Positions 46,193-54,750 of a stretch of DNA of 64,000 nt are shown one piece after another. Source of the stretch: Veillonella ratti (lineage in GTDB: Bacteria; Bacillota; Negativicutes; Veillonellales; Veillonellaceae); NCBI RefSeq assembly GCF_003992115.1, contig NZ_RQUX01000001.1, positions 144,610 through 208,609 of the forward strand, written 5' to 3'. Below the pieces are notes generated by a model. The model saw only the letters and a list, made by a program, of their open reading frames with translations, searched no databases and was not told where the DNA came from. The translations under genes and the position numbers were made by a program. The stretch's first letter is position 1, and each line of letters opens with the position of its first letter.

Positions 46193-47809
46193 TTATTCTA
46201 TGTCCTGTGCTATTTCCTGCTCAATTTCTTCTGCCAAGTACACATAATTTACAGCGTTGATATAGGCCAACACACTAGATGAAATTACATCGGTACTTAC
46301 GCCGCGACCGTTATATCGGCGACCTTTATATTCAATCGTTACCTGCACTTCGCCGAGCGCATCCTGCCCTTCCGTTACAGCACGTACCTGATAATCCTTA
46401 AGTTCAATCGGCAAACCGATAACACGCTGTGCCGCTTTTAACGATGCATCTACCGAACCGTCACCGACTGCCGCATCTTCGCGAATACCTTGCGGTGTTT
46501 TCAATCGTACATCGGCGTACGCATAACCTCGTTCGTTAGATTTATAGTGATGATGGACAAGTTCCACTGCTTTTACATGGTCGATATTGTCGATAACTAA
46601 AGCCAAAATGTCTTCGTCAAAAATCTCTTTTTTACGATCCGCCAAGGCTTTGAATTTAGCGAATAAGTCATTCACTTTGGTCGTATCAAACTTAAAGCCC
46701 ATGCCTTCCAAATGACTTTCAAAGGCATGGCGTCCGGAATGTTTGCCAAGGACGATGCTCGTTTTTTCTGCACCCACACTTTCCGGTGTCATAATTTCAT
46801 AGGTGGTCGGATTATTCAACATGCCGTGCTGATGAATACCCGATTCATGGGCAAAAGCATTACGCCCCACAATCGCCTTATTCGGCGGTACCACCATGCC
46901 CGTCAATTTGCTGACCAACTTGCTGACACGGGTGAACTGTTTTGTATCGATGGCGGTGGTTACGCCGTAAATATCGGCGCGAGTTTTTAAGGCCATTACC
47001 ACTTCTTCAATCCCCACATTACCGGCGCGTTCGCCAAGACCGTTAATGGTGCCTTCCACCTGACGGGCTCCCGCTTGAATGGCTGCCAAAGTGTTAGCAT
47101 TGGCCATGCCCAAATCATCGTGACAGTGAACGCTGATGATGGCTTTATCGATATCCTTTACATGCTCTTTGATGTATCGGATTTTATAAGCAAATTCATC
47201 CGGCGTCATATAGCCCACCGTATCCGGCACGTTCAGGATGGTAGCGCCCCCTTCAATGGCAACACCAAAGACTTCACATAAATAATCCAAGTCGGTACGT
47301 GATGCATCTTCGGCGGAAAACTCGATTTCATCAAACTTGCCGGTTGCAAAGGCTAAGCAGTCTTTCACGATTTCAATGACTTCAGCGCGCGTTTTTTTCA
47401 ATTTGTATTCCAAGTGAATATCGCTAGTAGCAATAAACACATGCAAACGGCTATGCTCAGCGCCTTTCAAAGCTTCCGCCGTCCGCTCAATATCCGCTTT
47501 ATTGGCTCTGGCTAAACCGCAAATAGTGGCGCCTTTTACTTCATCGGCGATTTTTTTAACCGCTTCAAAGTCCCCCGGCGATGCAGCCGGAAAGCCCGCT
47601 TCAATGACATCAATGCCTAAGCGCACCAAGTTCTGCGCAATTTCAATCTTCTCCGGCGTCTGTAAAGATACGCCCGGGCTCTGTTCACCGTCACGCAAAG
47701 TGGTGTCGAAAAAATATACTCGGTCTTGATTTACTGCATTATTGCTTGTCTGGTTGACTGCTTGGTTTCTTACTTCGTTGACTTGATTAGTTGTTTGCCC
47801 CTGTGTCAT
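46193..47809 (-). CDS. leuA: 2-isopropylmalate synthase
   Basis: 538 residues from the ATG at 47809. After ~30 Asn/Gln-rich residues, the HMGL barrel opens with FFDTTLRDGEQSPGV and contains HCHDDLGMANANT and GLGERAGNVGIEEV; metal ligands fit these. The C-terminal ~130 residues form the LeuA regulatory domain for leucine feedback (IEYKGRRYNGRGVSTD). Condenses ketoisovalerate with acetyl-CoA. Expression is led by a Leu T-box and an additional ~430-base leader with unusual hairpins. Confidence 0.95.
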   Translation of the reverse strand: MTQGQTTNQVNEVRNQAVNQTSNNAVNQDRVYFFDTTLRDGEQSPGVSLQTPEKIEIAQNLVRLGIDVIEAGFPAASPGDFEAVKKIADEVKGATICGLARANKADIERTAEALKGAEHSRLHVFIATSDIHLEYKLKKTRAEVIEIVKDCLAFATGKFDEIEFSAEDASRTDLDYLCEVFGVAIEGGATILNVPDTVGYMTPDEFAYKIRYIKEHVKDIDKAIISVHCHDDLGMANANTLAAIQAGARQVEGTINGLGERAGNVGIEEVVMALKTRADIYGVTTAIDTKQFTRVSKLVSKLTGMVVPPNKAIVGRNAFAHESGIHQHGMLNNPTTYEIMTPESVGAEKTSIVLGKHSGRHAFESHLEGMGFKFDTTKVNDLFAKFKALADRKKEIFDEDILALVIDNIDHVKAVELVHHHYKSNERGYAYADVRLKTPQGIREDAAVGDGSVDASLKAAQRVIGLPIELKDYQVRAVTEGQDALGEVQVTIEYKGRRYNGRGVSTDVISSSVLAYINAVNYVYLAEEIEQEIAQDIE

Positions 47810-47895
47810 ATACATTCCCTCTCTTTTCGCTCTCTTATTTCTCAACTTAGCGCCCATATGTTTAGCGCCGCTCTTCGTTTACTCAAAATTTCATC

Positions 47896-48038
47896 AGTAC
47901 AGCGCTCTCACCCGCGATACTAAGACTCATCATTTCTTAAGTGAACCGGCTTAGCCCTGCGCTCTCACCCACAGGGCCGGTTCCTCTCTTCTCGCTCAAA
48001 TGAGTCCCCCGGTGCATCATGCTCTCACCCACAATGCA
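47896..48038 (-). promoter_or_regulatory. Three tandem hairpins sharing GGGTGAGAGC in the leuA leader
   Basis: The 10-mer occurs at 48021-48030, 47961-47970 and 47904-47913 (spacing 60 and 57 bases), each time in the loop of a hairpin with different arms: TGCAT/ATGCA; GAACCGG+CCCTG/CAGGG+CCGGTTC (12 pairs); AGTA+CGC/GCG+TACT. The 9-mer GGTGAGAGC also occurs in stem I of the Cys T-box (24060-24068). There is no T-box core near these copies. Confidence 0.7.
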
Positions 48039-48121
48039 TTCTCTCTCTTTTTTCTCAAAAGAACCGTCACGCCATTATTTTTTTAAACTATTCTTCTTAA
48101 AAAATCTTGACTCGGATAATA

Positions 48122-48168
48122 TAAAAACGCCCCCGGATGCACAGTAAAACTGTACGTCCAGGGGCGTT
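48122..48168 (-). terminator. Second, duplicated terminator in the leuA leader
   Basis: Arms AACGCCCCTGGA and TCCGGGGGCGTT with a T5 run. The core arms GCCCCTGGA/TCCGGGGGC are the same as in the T-box terminator 170 bases upstream, with a different inner part, suggesting duplication. Confidence 0.75.
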
Positions 48169-48284
48169 ATATACATTAATAGTAGCCTATTAGCAGCTAT
48201 GATTTTTGCCGGATGAAGTAAGACTTGAGACCTGAAAATTTAAAATTTAGACTTGAAGTAAAATTTTCATTTATTTTTTCATCT

Positions 48285-48525
48285 AACAAAAAAGCCCCCG
48301 GAATCACAATCTGTGTTCCAGGGGCATCATAAACTATAACACGGTACCACCCTAGTTGGTTCTCTTGCAGTTATAACGGAACTACCGTCACGGCTTACTT
48401 GGGTTCAGCCGCAATGCTCGCAGGCGAGTTTCGATACTATCCGTTCTATTGCCTCGCACCGACCGGCAACTCTCTGTAAGCAACTAAATAGTTCTTTATA
48501 CCTGTTCATCGCATATTTCATTTGA
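48285..48525 (-). promoter_or_regulatory. T-box leader with Leu (CTC) specifier upstream of leuA
   Basis: The core AGGGTGGTACCGTG lies at 48341-48354, followed by a terminator GCCCCTGGA..../....TCCGGGGGC with a T6 run at 48288-48293. In stem I, GAAACTCGCC near 48435 presents CTC (Leu); the base after the codon is G rather than the usual A. Uncharged tRNA-Leu would promote read-through to leuACDB. TTGACA near 48560 is a possible -35. Confidence 0.85.
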
Positions 48526-48581
48526 TTGTTGCTATTTTCGCACATACATATATACTTTGTCAAGAGATTTTTTTAAGAGTT

Positions 48582-49316
48582 TTATAGTTTCCCAAAATAA
48601 CGGCTCGAAAACTCTGATTTTTCATAGTTGGAATAGTCCGGTAACGGCCCGTATTGATTAGTAAACGGTTGACTTTGTTGTATGTCAAAAATCAATATCA
48701 CAACGAATCCAAACGGTACGAATAGTAATAAATACCACCAGCCGGTACGTCCGATATCATGAAAACGGCGTACCTGTACGGCTATGGAAGGTATGATAAA
48801 AGCCAGGCCGATTACACTGCTTATAATACTGCCAAAATCCGAAATCATGCTAAAAATAAGCGTTAACAGCGATCCTACTACCCATTGGGCCAACACAAAA
48901 CGCCAGAATTCACCACGCGTAGCCCGTCCCTTGAAATCAGCGTATTTATCCTTAAGACACATAATATAATTATCAATTAAAGATAAGGAACCTACCCAAT
49001 TAGGTGGATAGCCTTCACCATTCTCCCAATTGGCATAGTGCATATTAGAGGACTGCGGCTTTGCCGCCGGCACTTGATTGTTAACTTCAACTTCTTTTTG
49101 CTGATTGCCATCTGACGAATCATCTGCCACCGGCTCCTCTACATAAACCGGCTGGCTGAATTGACTATCCTTCTTGAATTGTTCGCCTTGCTGTTCCTTT
49201 TTCGGCTGCGCCGGTTCACTCACGTCCGGTATGACTACTTCACTGACCGCGGTTCCACACTTCGAACAAAAGCGACTGTCTGCCCCAAGTTTAGCTCCAC
49301 ACTTTCTACAATATAT
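48582..49316 (-). CDS. Zinc-ribbon DUF805 membrane protein, apparent AUA start
   Basis: 244 residues if started at ATA 49314-49316, seven bases after AAAGGAG. The frame reads YCRKCGAKLGADSRFCSKCG, a CxxC..CxxC zinc ribbon, then a ~70-residue polar linker and a DUF805 domain (GRATRGEFWRF, VQVRRFHDIGRTGWW, three to four membrane helices, NQYGPLPDYS). A stop lies just upstream and no ATG, GTG or TTG precedes the ribbon. The paralogue at 53.6 kb begins ATG-TAT-TGT at the same point. A GTG at 49223 would give a 213-residue form without the ribbon. Function unknown. Confidence 0.75.
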   Translation of the reverse strand: MYCRKCGAKLGADSRFCSKCGTAVSEVVIPDVSEPAQPKKEQQGEQFKKDSQFSQPVYVEEPVADDSSDGNQQKEVEVNNQVPAAKPQSSNMHYANWENGEGYPPNWVGSLSLIDNYIMCLKDKYADFKGRATRGEFWRFVLAQWVVGSLLTLIFSMISDFGSIISSVIGLAFIIPSIAVQVRRFHDIGRTGWWYLLLFVPFGFVVILIFDIQQSQPFTNQYGPLPDYSNYEKSEFSSRYFGKL

Positions 49317-49367
49317 AGTTCCACTCCTTTACCTATTGGTTTCTATTTATCCCCTATAAATTACGCT

Positions 49368-50528
49368 CTATTGCCAAGCCAAATTATGACTGATTTTTAA
49401 TAACAACACATGACGCACCGCATCATTTAAGCGTTCCTTAGCTATATCACCACTGCGCACGGCCTTTAAAATCCCATTATATCCTTCAATGGCATGGTCA
49501 TATTCCTGCCCGATAAGCACGATATCGACACCGGCATTAATGGCTTTTACACTCATGTCACCAAAACTGTAATGATTGGCCACGGCTCCCATTTCCATAT
49601 CGTCCGTAATGATGACACCTGTATAGCCCAGCTTTTGTCTTAAAATATCTTGCATAATGACCTTCGACAAGCTGGCTGGCATCGTATCATCGAGACCACT
49701 GTACACCGCGTGAGATACCATGACCATATAGTTCTCGTTATTTACCGATTGTATGATTGTCTCAAAGGGCTTTAAATCGGTGGCCCATAATTCATCAGCT
49801 GATGCGGTAATTGTATTGCCTTCTTTATGTAAATCCGTTACCGTCCGTCCAATGCCGGGGAAATGCTTTAACGAATAAATAAGACCTGCTTCATGGTAAG
49901 CATTGCCCACCGCCTTAACAAACGGAATGACTTCATCGGCGGTAGTGCCGTAAGAGCGTTCATCGGCAAGGCCCAAATCGGCAACCGGTGCAAAGTTTAC
50001 ATTAAAACCTAACAATTTTAGCTCTTTACCGCTTGCTAACGCCAGCTTCGCTGCTTCTTCCGGTGTTCCTTGTCCCAACTGTTCGGCCGGCGGGACTTTA
50101 ACGAGTTCACTGCTGAGGCGTGCCACCCAGCCGCCTTCCTGATCTATAGCTACAAAGAGCGGTGCTTTTTCACTTTGGCGAGCAGATTTCTGTAAATCTT
50201 GAATTAAAGCTGCAACCTGCTCTTTTGACTCCATATTGCGATCAAATAAAATAATACCGCCCATTTTATATTCACTCAGCATATAGCGCACATCGTCATT
50301 TACCTGAGTACCCTGCATACCGAATAAAATCAGCTGTCCTACTTTTTCTTCATCACTCATGGCCTGCACCAAAGAGTCCACCTTTTGCTCCGCCGTTAAA
50401 TCCGTCTTTTGCCAAATTTCTTCCTTAGCCCCTGGTTTCGTATCAGTACCACAACCTGCCATAAACACTAAAGCCATGAGCAAAGTCATTAAAAATCCAA
50501 GCCGTTTAAGACCTTTTTTGCCTTTCAT
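49368..50528 (-). CDS. Glycoside hydrolase family 3 lipoprotein (NagZ-like)
   Basis: 386 residues. A lipoprotein signal with lipobox FMAGC (Cys near residue 26) anchors it at the cell envelope. The GH3 barrel shows GQLILFGMQG, FVAIDQEGGWVARL, KHFPGIGRTVTDLH and the nucleophile Asp in ITDDMEMGAV. Such proteins are beta-N-acetylhexosaminidases acting on peptidoglycan fragments or glycans. It is 16 bases after the small membrane-anchored protein gene, in the same orientation. Confidence 0.9.
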   Translation of the reverse strand: MKGKKGLKRLGFLMTLLMALVFMAGCGTDTKPGAKEEIWQKTDLTAEQKVDSLVQAMSDEEKVGQLILFGMQGTQVNDDVRYMLSEYKMGGIILFDRNMESKEQVAALIQDLQKSARQSEKAPLFVAIDQEGGWVARLSSELVKVPPAEQLGQGTPEEAAKLALASGKELKLLGFNVNFAPVADLGLADERSYGTTADEVIPFVKAVGNAYHEAGLIYSLKHFPGIGRTVTDLHKEGNTITASADELWATDLKPFETIIQSVNNENYMVMVSHAVYSGLDDTMPASLSKVIMQDILRQKLGYTGVIITDDMEMGAVANHYSFGDMSVKAINAGVDIVLIGQEYDHAIEGYNGILKAVRSGDIAKERLNDAVRHVLLLKISHNLAWQ

Positions 50529-50543
50529 TAATTCGCCTCACTT

Positions 50544-51173
50544 CTAAATCTGACGAGCCGACATATCGTCAATAAGCCAGCCCGACCCTTGTTTACGCAT
50601 CGTCACTTCGCCGGCAAACTTGCTCATCACCGTGCCGCCCTTGTTACCTGTATAGTCTTCCGCATGCAACGTATACTGAATCACAATGGCGTCATCTGTT
50701 TGGGAAATAACGCGCATGGAATCCACTATACTTTCCTTGGTTTTGATATACCCCATGGACCAATCATAAAAAGAATTGTCCCCTTCGCGCTTATAATGCT
50801 CAGATAACAAATCATAGGCTTTAGAAATATCGCCATCGGTAATCATCTGATGATATGTTCTAAAGGTGTTCATTGCACTATCAGCGGCTAAGGTTCGTGG
50901 ATCGGACGATTTAGGTTTTACTACCGGTTGAGTTTTAGTTACCGTTTCGGTTGCCGTTGTGGACACACCATTTGAGGTTAACGTGGTCACTTCTTTTGCA
51001 GTCGTATTCAATATTTGCTGATTTCGTTCCTGATAACTTTCATCGGCATAATCAGCCGCTTCCTCCAATACGCTCATCGTATTGGCATAAGACATATACA
51101 TATTACCAAAGAATAAAAATACCCCTAGTACACAAGCACCAATAATCTGTCCCTTATCATTGCGTTGATACAT
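50544..51173 (-). CDS. Membrane-anchored protein with NTF2-like domain, paralogue A
   Basis: 209 residues from the ATG at 51173 (AGGAGG upstream). An N-terminal membrane helix (IIGACVLGVFLFFGNMYMSYA) precedes a Thr/Val-rich linker and a ~110-residue domain (MNTFRTYHQMITDGDISKAYDLLSEHY ... FAGEVTMRKQGSGWLIDDMSA) that looks like an NTF2-fold lumenal domain. It is clearly related to the gene upstream at 51190, 16 bases away. Function unknown. Confidence 0.72.
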   Translation of the reverse strand: MYQRNDKGQIIGACVLGVFLFFGNMYMSYANTMSVLEEAADYADESYQERNQQILNTTAKEVTTLTSNGVSTTATETVTKTQPVVKPKSSDPRTLAADSAMNTFRTYHQMITDGDISKAYDLLSEHYKREGDNSFYDWSMGYIKTKESIVDSMRVISQTDDAIVIQYTLHAEDYTGNKGGTVMSKFAGEVTMRKQGSGWLIDDMSARQI

Positions 51174-51189
51174 GCTAACCTCCTCCTCC

Positions 51190-51777
51190 TTACAACGATT
51201 TCTCTTTAATTTCATCGATTAACCAAACCGGACCATCTTTGCGCAGCGTCGCTTCGCCGGCAAACTCCCTTCGCACTGTGCCCCCGCCTTCATCGATAAG
51301 CTTATGTAAAATATATTGAATGATTATGACATCCTCGGTTTGCGAAACCAAGTCCATCGAACTGACTACTATTCCTTTGGTGGAACTATAACTTTCAGCC
51401 CATGCCTCATAATCACCGGCCACATTCTGTTGGTAATTATCGGAGAGCAGTTGATACGCTCGGGCATACTTATGCTCCGTAAGAAACAAATGATAATTTA
51501 CAAACGTGGTCAATCCACTTTCCAGCTCCTTAAGCTTCAACACATCTTTTGACGTGTCTTTGGCTTCACCGGCAACACTCGACGGAGCCACGGCCGGATT
51601 GGCCTCTTTAGTATCAGATTCTAACCCTAATGCTTTCTTTCCCTGCTCCCAGTAACCAACCCATCTGGTGGCCTGTTCAAACACTTTATCCACACTGTTC
51701 GTGGAAACCATTATCGACGCCGACGCCATAATTAAAACCCCGATAATAATTCGCCGTATTAAACCCCAATAATCCAT
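51190..51777 (-). CDS. Membrane-anchored protein with NTF2-like domain, paralogue B
   Basis: 195 residues. One N-terminal membrane helix (IIIGVLIMASASIMVS), a short linker, then TTFVNYHLFLTEHKYARAYQLLSDNYQ and a C-terminal FAGEATLRKDGPVWLIDEIKE that aligns with paralogue A. With paralogue A and the GH3 lipoprotein it forms an apparent envelope gene cluster. Three 21-base repeats lie just before the start. Function unknown. Confidence 0.72.
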   Translation of the reverse strand: MDYWGLIRRIIIGVLIMASASIMVSTNSVDKVFEQATRWVGYWEQGKKALGLESDTKEANPAVAPSSVAGEAKDTSKDVLKLKELESGLTTFVNYHLFLTEHKYARAYQLLSDNYQQNVAGDYEAWAESYSSTKGIVVSSMDLVSQTEDVIIIQYILHKLIDEGGGTVRREFAGEATLRKDGPVWLIDEIKEKSL

Positions 51778-51787
51778 GCCATCCTCC

Positions 51788-51850
51788 CCGATTGACTGTT
51801 CCCCAAAACCTGTTTACTATTCCCCTAAACCGATTGACTATTCCCTTAAA
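51788..51850. repeat. Three 21-base degenerate tandem repeats
   Basis: Units at 51788-51808, 51809-51829 and 51830-51850 follow the pattern CCGATTGACTATTCCCCTAAA. They lie upstream of paralogue B, in its 5' region. Confidence 0.75.
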
Positions 51851-52123
51851 GCTTTAAAAAAATCCCAATTTCACAATTTTAAGACACACTCTATAAGTAA
51901 AGAGTTCCACACACATTGAAAATTTCCCTCTTTTAAATTTTAATGACTTCATTTTATAATCACATTTCAAATATCTTGAAAAAATTCATTGAACTTAGCC
52001 TCTATATTTATCGTAAAAAGCATGTGGTATAATATAGGCCTAACGATATTTTATGGTTTTTTAACCTGAATATTCATCGTTTTTTAATTGAATTAGGTGT
52101 TGGATATGAGGAGGCGTATTACT

Positions 52124-52939
52124 ATGTTAGGTGCAATTGTAGGCGACGTTGTAGGCTCCCGTTTTGAATGGGACAATCTGAAGTCTAAAGAATTTGAACT
52201 TTTTAAACCCCCTTGTCATGCTACCGATGATTCCGTGATGACCATAGCCATTGGTAATGCTTTATTAAAGGCGGCTACAGCACCCCCTGAAAAGCTGGCT
52301 CAAACAACCGTAATGTCTATGCGTATTCTGGGACGAGCTTACCATGGTCCTAATTACGACTATGGCGGCATGTTTTACCAATGGCTCTATGAAAAAGACC
52401 CAAAACCATACAACAGTTTTGGGAACGGTGCGGCCATGCGCGTCAGCGGCTGTGCCTACGCCGGCGACAGCCTAGAAGAAGTCCTTAATTTAGCTCATAC
52501 CGTAACGGCTGTCACTCATAACCACCCAGACGGTATTGCCGGCGCGCAAGCTACAGCCGGTGCCATTTATTTAGCTCGTACCGGTGCTTCGAAAGAAGAT
52601 ATTCGCAAATTTGTCCAAGATAATTATTACGATTTGAGTTTTACCATTGACGGAATTCGTCCTACCTACACATTTCAGGGCAGTTGTAAAGGAACGGTAC
52701 CGCAGGCCGTCGTAGCCTTTCTTGAAGGAAACGACTTTGAAGATACCATTCGCAATGCCATTTCCATCGGTGGCGACAGCGATACTTTGGCAGCCATTGC
52801 CGGCTCTATCGCTGAACCGTTCTTCGGTATTCCGCGAGAAATCGGTGATACCGCCTTGTCCTACTTAGATACGCCACTCTTAAAGCTGTTCTGTGAATTT
52901 GAAAAAACCTTTATTTTTCCAAAACAGCCCAAAAAATAG
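52124..52939 (+). CDS. ADP-ribosylglycohydrolase family protein
   Basis: 271 residues from the ATG at 52124 (GAGGAGG nine bases before). Binuclear metal motifs are TDDSVMT near residue 35 and GGDSDT near residue 216, as in DraG/ARH3-type hydrolases, with GAIVGDVVGSRFEW at the N-terminus. It would remove ADP-ribose from a protein, nucleic acid or small molecule. No ADP-ribosyltransferase partner is nearby, so the target is unknown. Confidence 0.9.
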   Translation: MLGAIVGDVVGSRFEWDNLKSKEFELFKPPCHATDDSVMTIAIGNALLKAATAPPEKLAQTTVMSMRILGRAYHGPNYDYGGMFYQWLYEKDPKPYNSFGNGAAMRVSGCAYAGDSLEEVLNLAHTVTAVTHNHPDGIAGAQATAGAIYLARTGASKEDIRKFVQDNYYDLSFTIDGIRPTYTFQGSCKGTVPQAVVAFLEGNDFEDTIRNAISIGGDSDTLAAIAGSIAEPFFGIPREIGDTALSYLDTPLLKLFCEFEKTFIFPKQPKK

Positions 52940-52972
52940 AATAACCCGAACAGCAAATTTTATTTAGAACCA

Positions 52973-53010
52973 AAACGACCGTCAAAACTATTTATATTGG
53001 CGGTCGTTTA
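52973..53010 (+). terminator. Terminator after the ADP-ribosylglycohydrolase
   Basis: AAACGACCGTCAA pairs with TTGGCGGTCGTTT (one G-U). Confidence 0.7.
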
Positions 53011-53073
53011 ATATAGGAACCTAATTATTCCGGTAACATAATCACCACATACAATCATTTTCATATCGATAAT

Positions 53074-53102
53074 TTGCGATTTACTTTTAAATTTGCTATA
53101 AT
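53074..53102 (+). promoter_or_regulatory. Promoter of the 55-residue membrane protein gene
   Basis: TTGCGA (53074-53079), 17 bases, TATAAT (53097-53102). Confidence 0.65.
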
Positions 53103-53250
53103 TTAAAAAGAACAGCAAGCAATGTGCTTATAAATAGCGCAATAATCAAGCCAATTTAATCGATCGCATCATAATACATTAGAAATCGATGCTTTGCTTC
53201 TGTTTTGCAATTATTTAAAATGAAATTTAAAAAGTAGGGAGACTTGTAAT

Positions 53251-53418
53251 ATGAAATCTTTAATTATGTTATTGTTAGCCGGTTTATTTATGTATATTTC
53301 CTTTAAAATGATGATATTCGCCTTCAAAGTAGGCTTTATGGTAGTTTCCATTCTCTTACTTTGCGGCTTCGTTTATTACCTCTACCGCTCTATCACTTCC
53401 AAACGTTCGGAAGAGTAA
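53251..53418 (+). CDS. Small membrane protein, 55 residues
   Basis: ATG behind TAGGGAG, ends TAA at 53416-53418. The sequence begins MKSLIMLLLAGLFMYISFKMM and has a second hydrophobic stretch VGFMVVSILLLCGFVYYLY, so it is probably a two-helix membrane hairpin with a basic tail (RSITSKRSEE). A good promoter lies 150 bases upstream and a terminator 40 bases downstream, so it is an independent gene. Family not recognised. Confidence 0.7.
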   Translation: MKSLIMLLLAGLFMYISFKMMIFAFKVGFMVVSILLLCGFVYYLYRSITSKRSEE

Positions 53419-53458
53419 TACTGATACCACATACCGCATAAAACATAATCCTAACCAA

Positions 53459-53489
53459 AAGCGATGGACCCCGGTCCATCGCTTTTTTG
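53459..53489 (+). terminator. Terminator after the 55-residue protein gene
   Basis: AAGCGATGGACC (53459-53470) pairs with GGTCCATCGCTT (53473-53484), then a T run. Confidence 0.85.
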
Positions 53490-53533
53490 CGTTTATTTTA
53501 AAAGACCGATAAGACTAGATAAATACTAGTCTC

Positions 53534-53610
53534 ATCGGTCTAAAAACCAACTCAAAATGTCCTATAGGCCTAATCTTATCGGCCTAAAAACCAACTCAAA
53601 ATGTCCTATA
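53534..53610. repeat. 33-base direct repeat at the DUF805 gene end
   Basis: Copies at 53534-53566 and 53578-53610, 44 bases apart, differ at one position (ATCGGTC/ATCGGCC). The second overlaps the stop codon of the following minus-strand gene. An AGACCGAT..ATCGGTCT hairpin lies beside the first. Confidence 0.75.
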
Positions 53611-54169
53611 TGTCTGAAATTTTCTTATTGTTGAACCACTTTTTACTTACATGATCCGTATAATCCGGTAACGGTCCATACTCATTTTCATACATCTGAC
53701 TTGGCAAGAGTGTAAAAACTAAGAGAATCAAACTACCGCCCGGAATAAGGTGTAAGAAATACCACCAACCGCTAAAACCGGTATCATGATAACGACGTAT
53801 TTCACAGGTAATAATAGGTGGTAATAAGGCTAGCCAACCGGCTACGCTGATAAAAAATAAAAAGAAGAACGGCACATTGGAATCAGCTACATTCATAAAC
53901 ATTCCGGTAATAAATATCAATGGAAATTCAACTACAAGGATTAATAGCCCTACGAATAACATAAACTTCCAGTACTCACCGCGGGTAGCACGGCCTTCAA
54001 TGGTACAGTACTTTTCAATAAGGCATAATTTTATATTTTCAGTGAATTCCAGCGAACTCTTCTGATGATTTGCCACTACCGGTACGGTGGACGCAATGCG
54101 CATTTGTCCGCAATTAGGACAAAACCTGGCTTCCGGCGGTAATTCTTTACCACAATGACTACAATACAT
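53606..54169 (-). CDS. Zinc-ribbon DUF805 membrane protein
   Basis: 187 residues. Zinc ribbon YCSHCGKELPPEARFCPNCG at residues 2-21, short linker, then DUF805 with GRATRGEYWKF, several membrane helices, EIRRYHDTGFSGWWYF and ENEYGPLPDYT. GGAGGAAC precedes the ATG. One of three DUF805 proteins within 7 kb. The family is of unknown function. Confidence 0.85.
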   Translation of the reverse strand: MYCSHCGKELPPEARFCPNCGQMRIASTVPVVANHQKSSLEFTENIKLCLIEKYCTIEGRATRGEYWKFMLFVGLLILVVEFPLIFITGMFMNVADSNVPFFFLFFISVAGWLALLPPIITCEIRRYHDTGFSGWWYFLHLIPGGSLILLVFTLLPSQMYENEYGPLPDYTDHVSKKWFNNKKISDI

Positions 54170-54306
54170 AATGTTCCTCCAATCTATTTGATATTTTTAA
54201 TAGTATACCTAATTCGACAATCAATTTAAACCCTCATCTTATCATCTATCGAATAATTATATCTATAAATATATTCTAACATATTTTATCAATCATCTTT
54301 GTATAC

Positions 54307-54384
54307 AAAAAAACAGCCATAAGCTATAATAGCAGCTTTTCAATATATTTTGAAAAGACTGCCTCATTAAAGCCCATGACTGTT
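54307..54384 (-). terminator. Nested hairpin terminator after the 82-residue ORF
   Basis: Outer arms AACAG..ATG/CAT..CTGTT and inner GCAG.CTTTTCAA/TTGAAAAG.CTGC, with a T7 run on the minus strand. Confidence 0.65.
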
Positions 54385-54501
54385 CAATAAAACGATATAC
54401 ATGAACATTCTACACTAATTATTAATCTTTATCAAATACAAATTATGAAAACCGGTATCGCACCAAATTATCATAAATATTTAACCAAAACATCTTAACG
54501 T

Positions 54502-54750
54502 TTACGTTGGGTGAACACCCGGATAATGGTCGGGAATTTTATCATTTATCCCTCGAGTGAGCGCCTTTATTTCGTCATGAATAACATGATTGACTGTTTC
54601 ACATTTCGCCGAATTTTGTCCTAACAATACACGACCTTGGTCAACTGCTACCTTAGCTCGCCCGGTTACTATGAACGGGTGCCTTTTAATAGCTTCGATT
54701 TCATCTACATAATGACTGCACATAATCTTATTGACCGTAATTATTTTCAT
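54502..54750 (-). CDS. Hypothetical 82-residue protein
   Basis: The ATG follows GGGGGAAAC at good spacing and a terminator lies ~120 bases after the stop, which supports a real gene. The sequence is mixed charged/hydrophobic (MKIITVNKIMCSHYVDEIEA...), without signal peptide, membrane helix or known motif. No family was recognised. Confidence 0.5.
   Translation of the reverse strand: MKIITVNKIMCSHYVDEIEAIKRHPFIVTGRAKVAVDQGRVLLGQNSAKCETVNHVIHDEIKALTRGINDKIPDHYPGVHPT

Noticed and set aside
47941..48018. 28-codon ORF starting in the first leuA-leader hairpin
   Set aside because: It lacks Leu enrichment and its ribosome site is the repeated loop motif itself; treated as chance.
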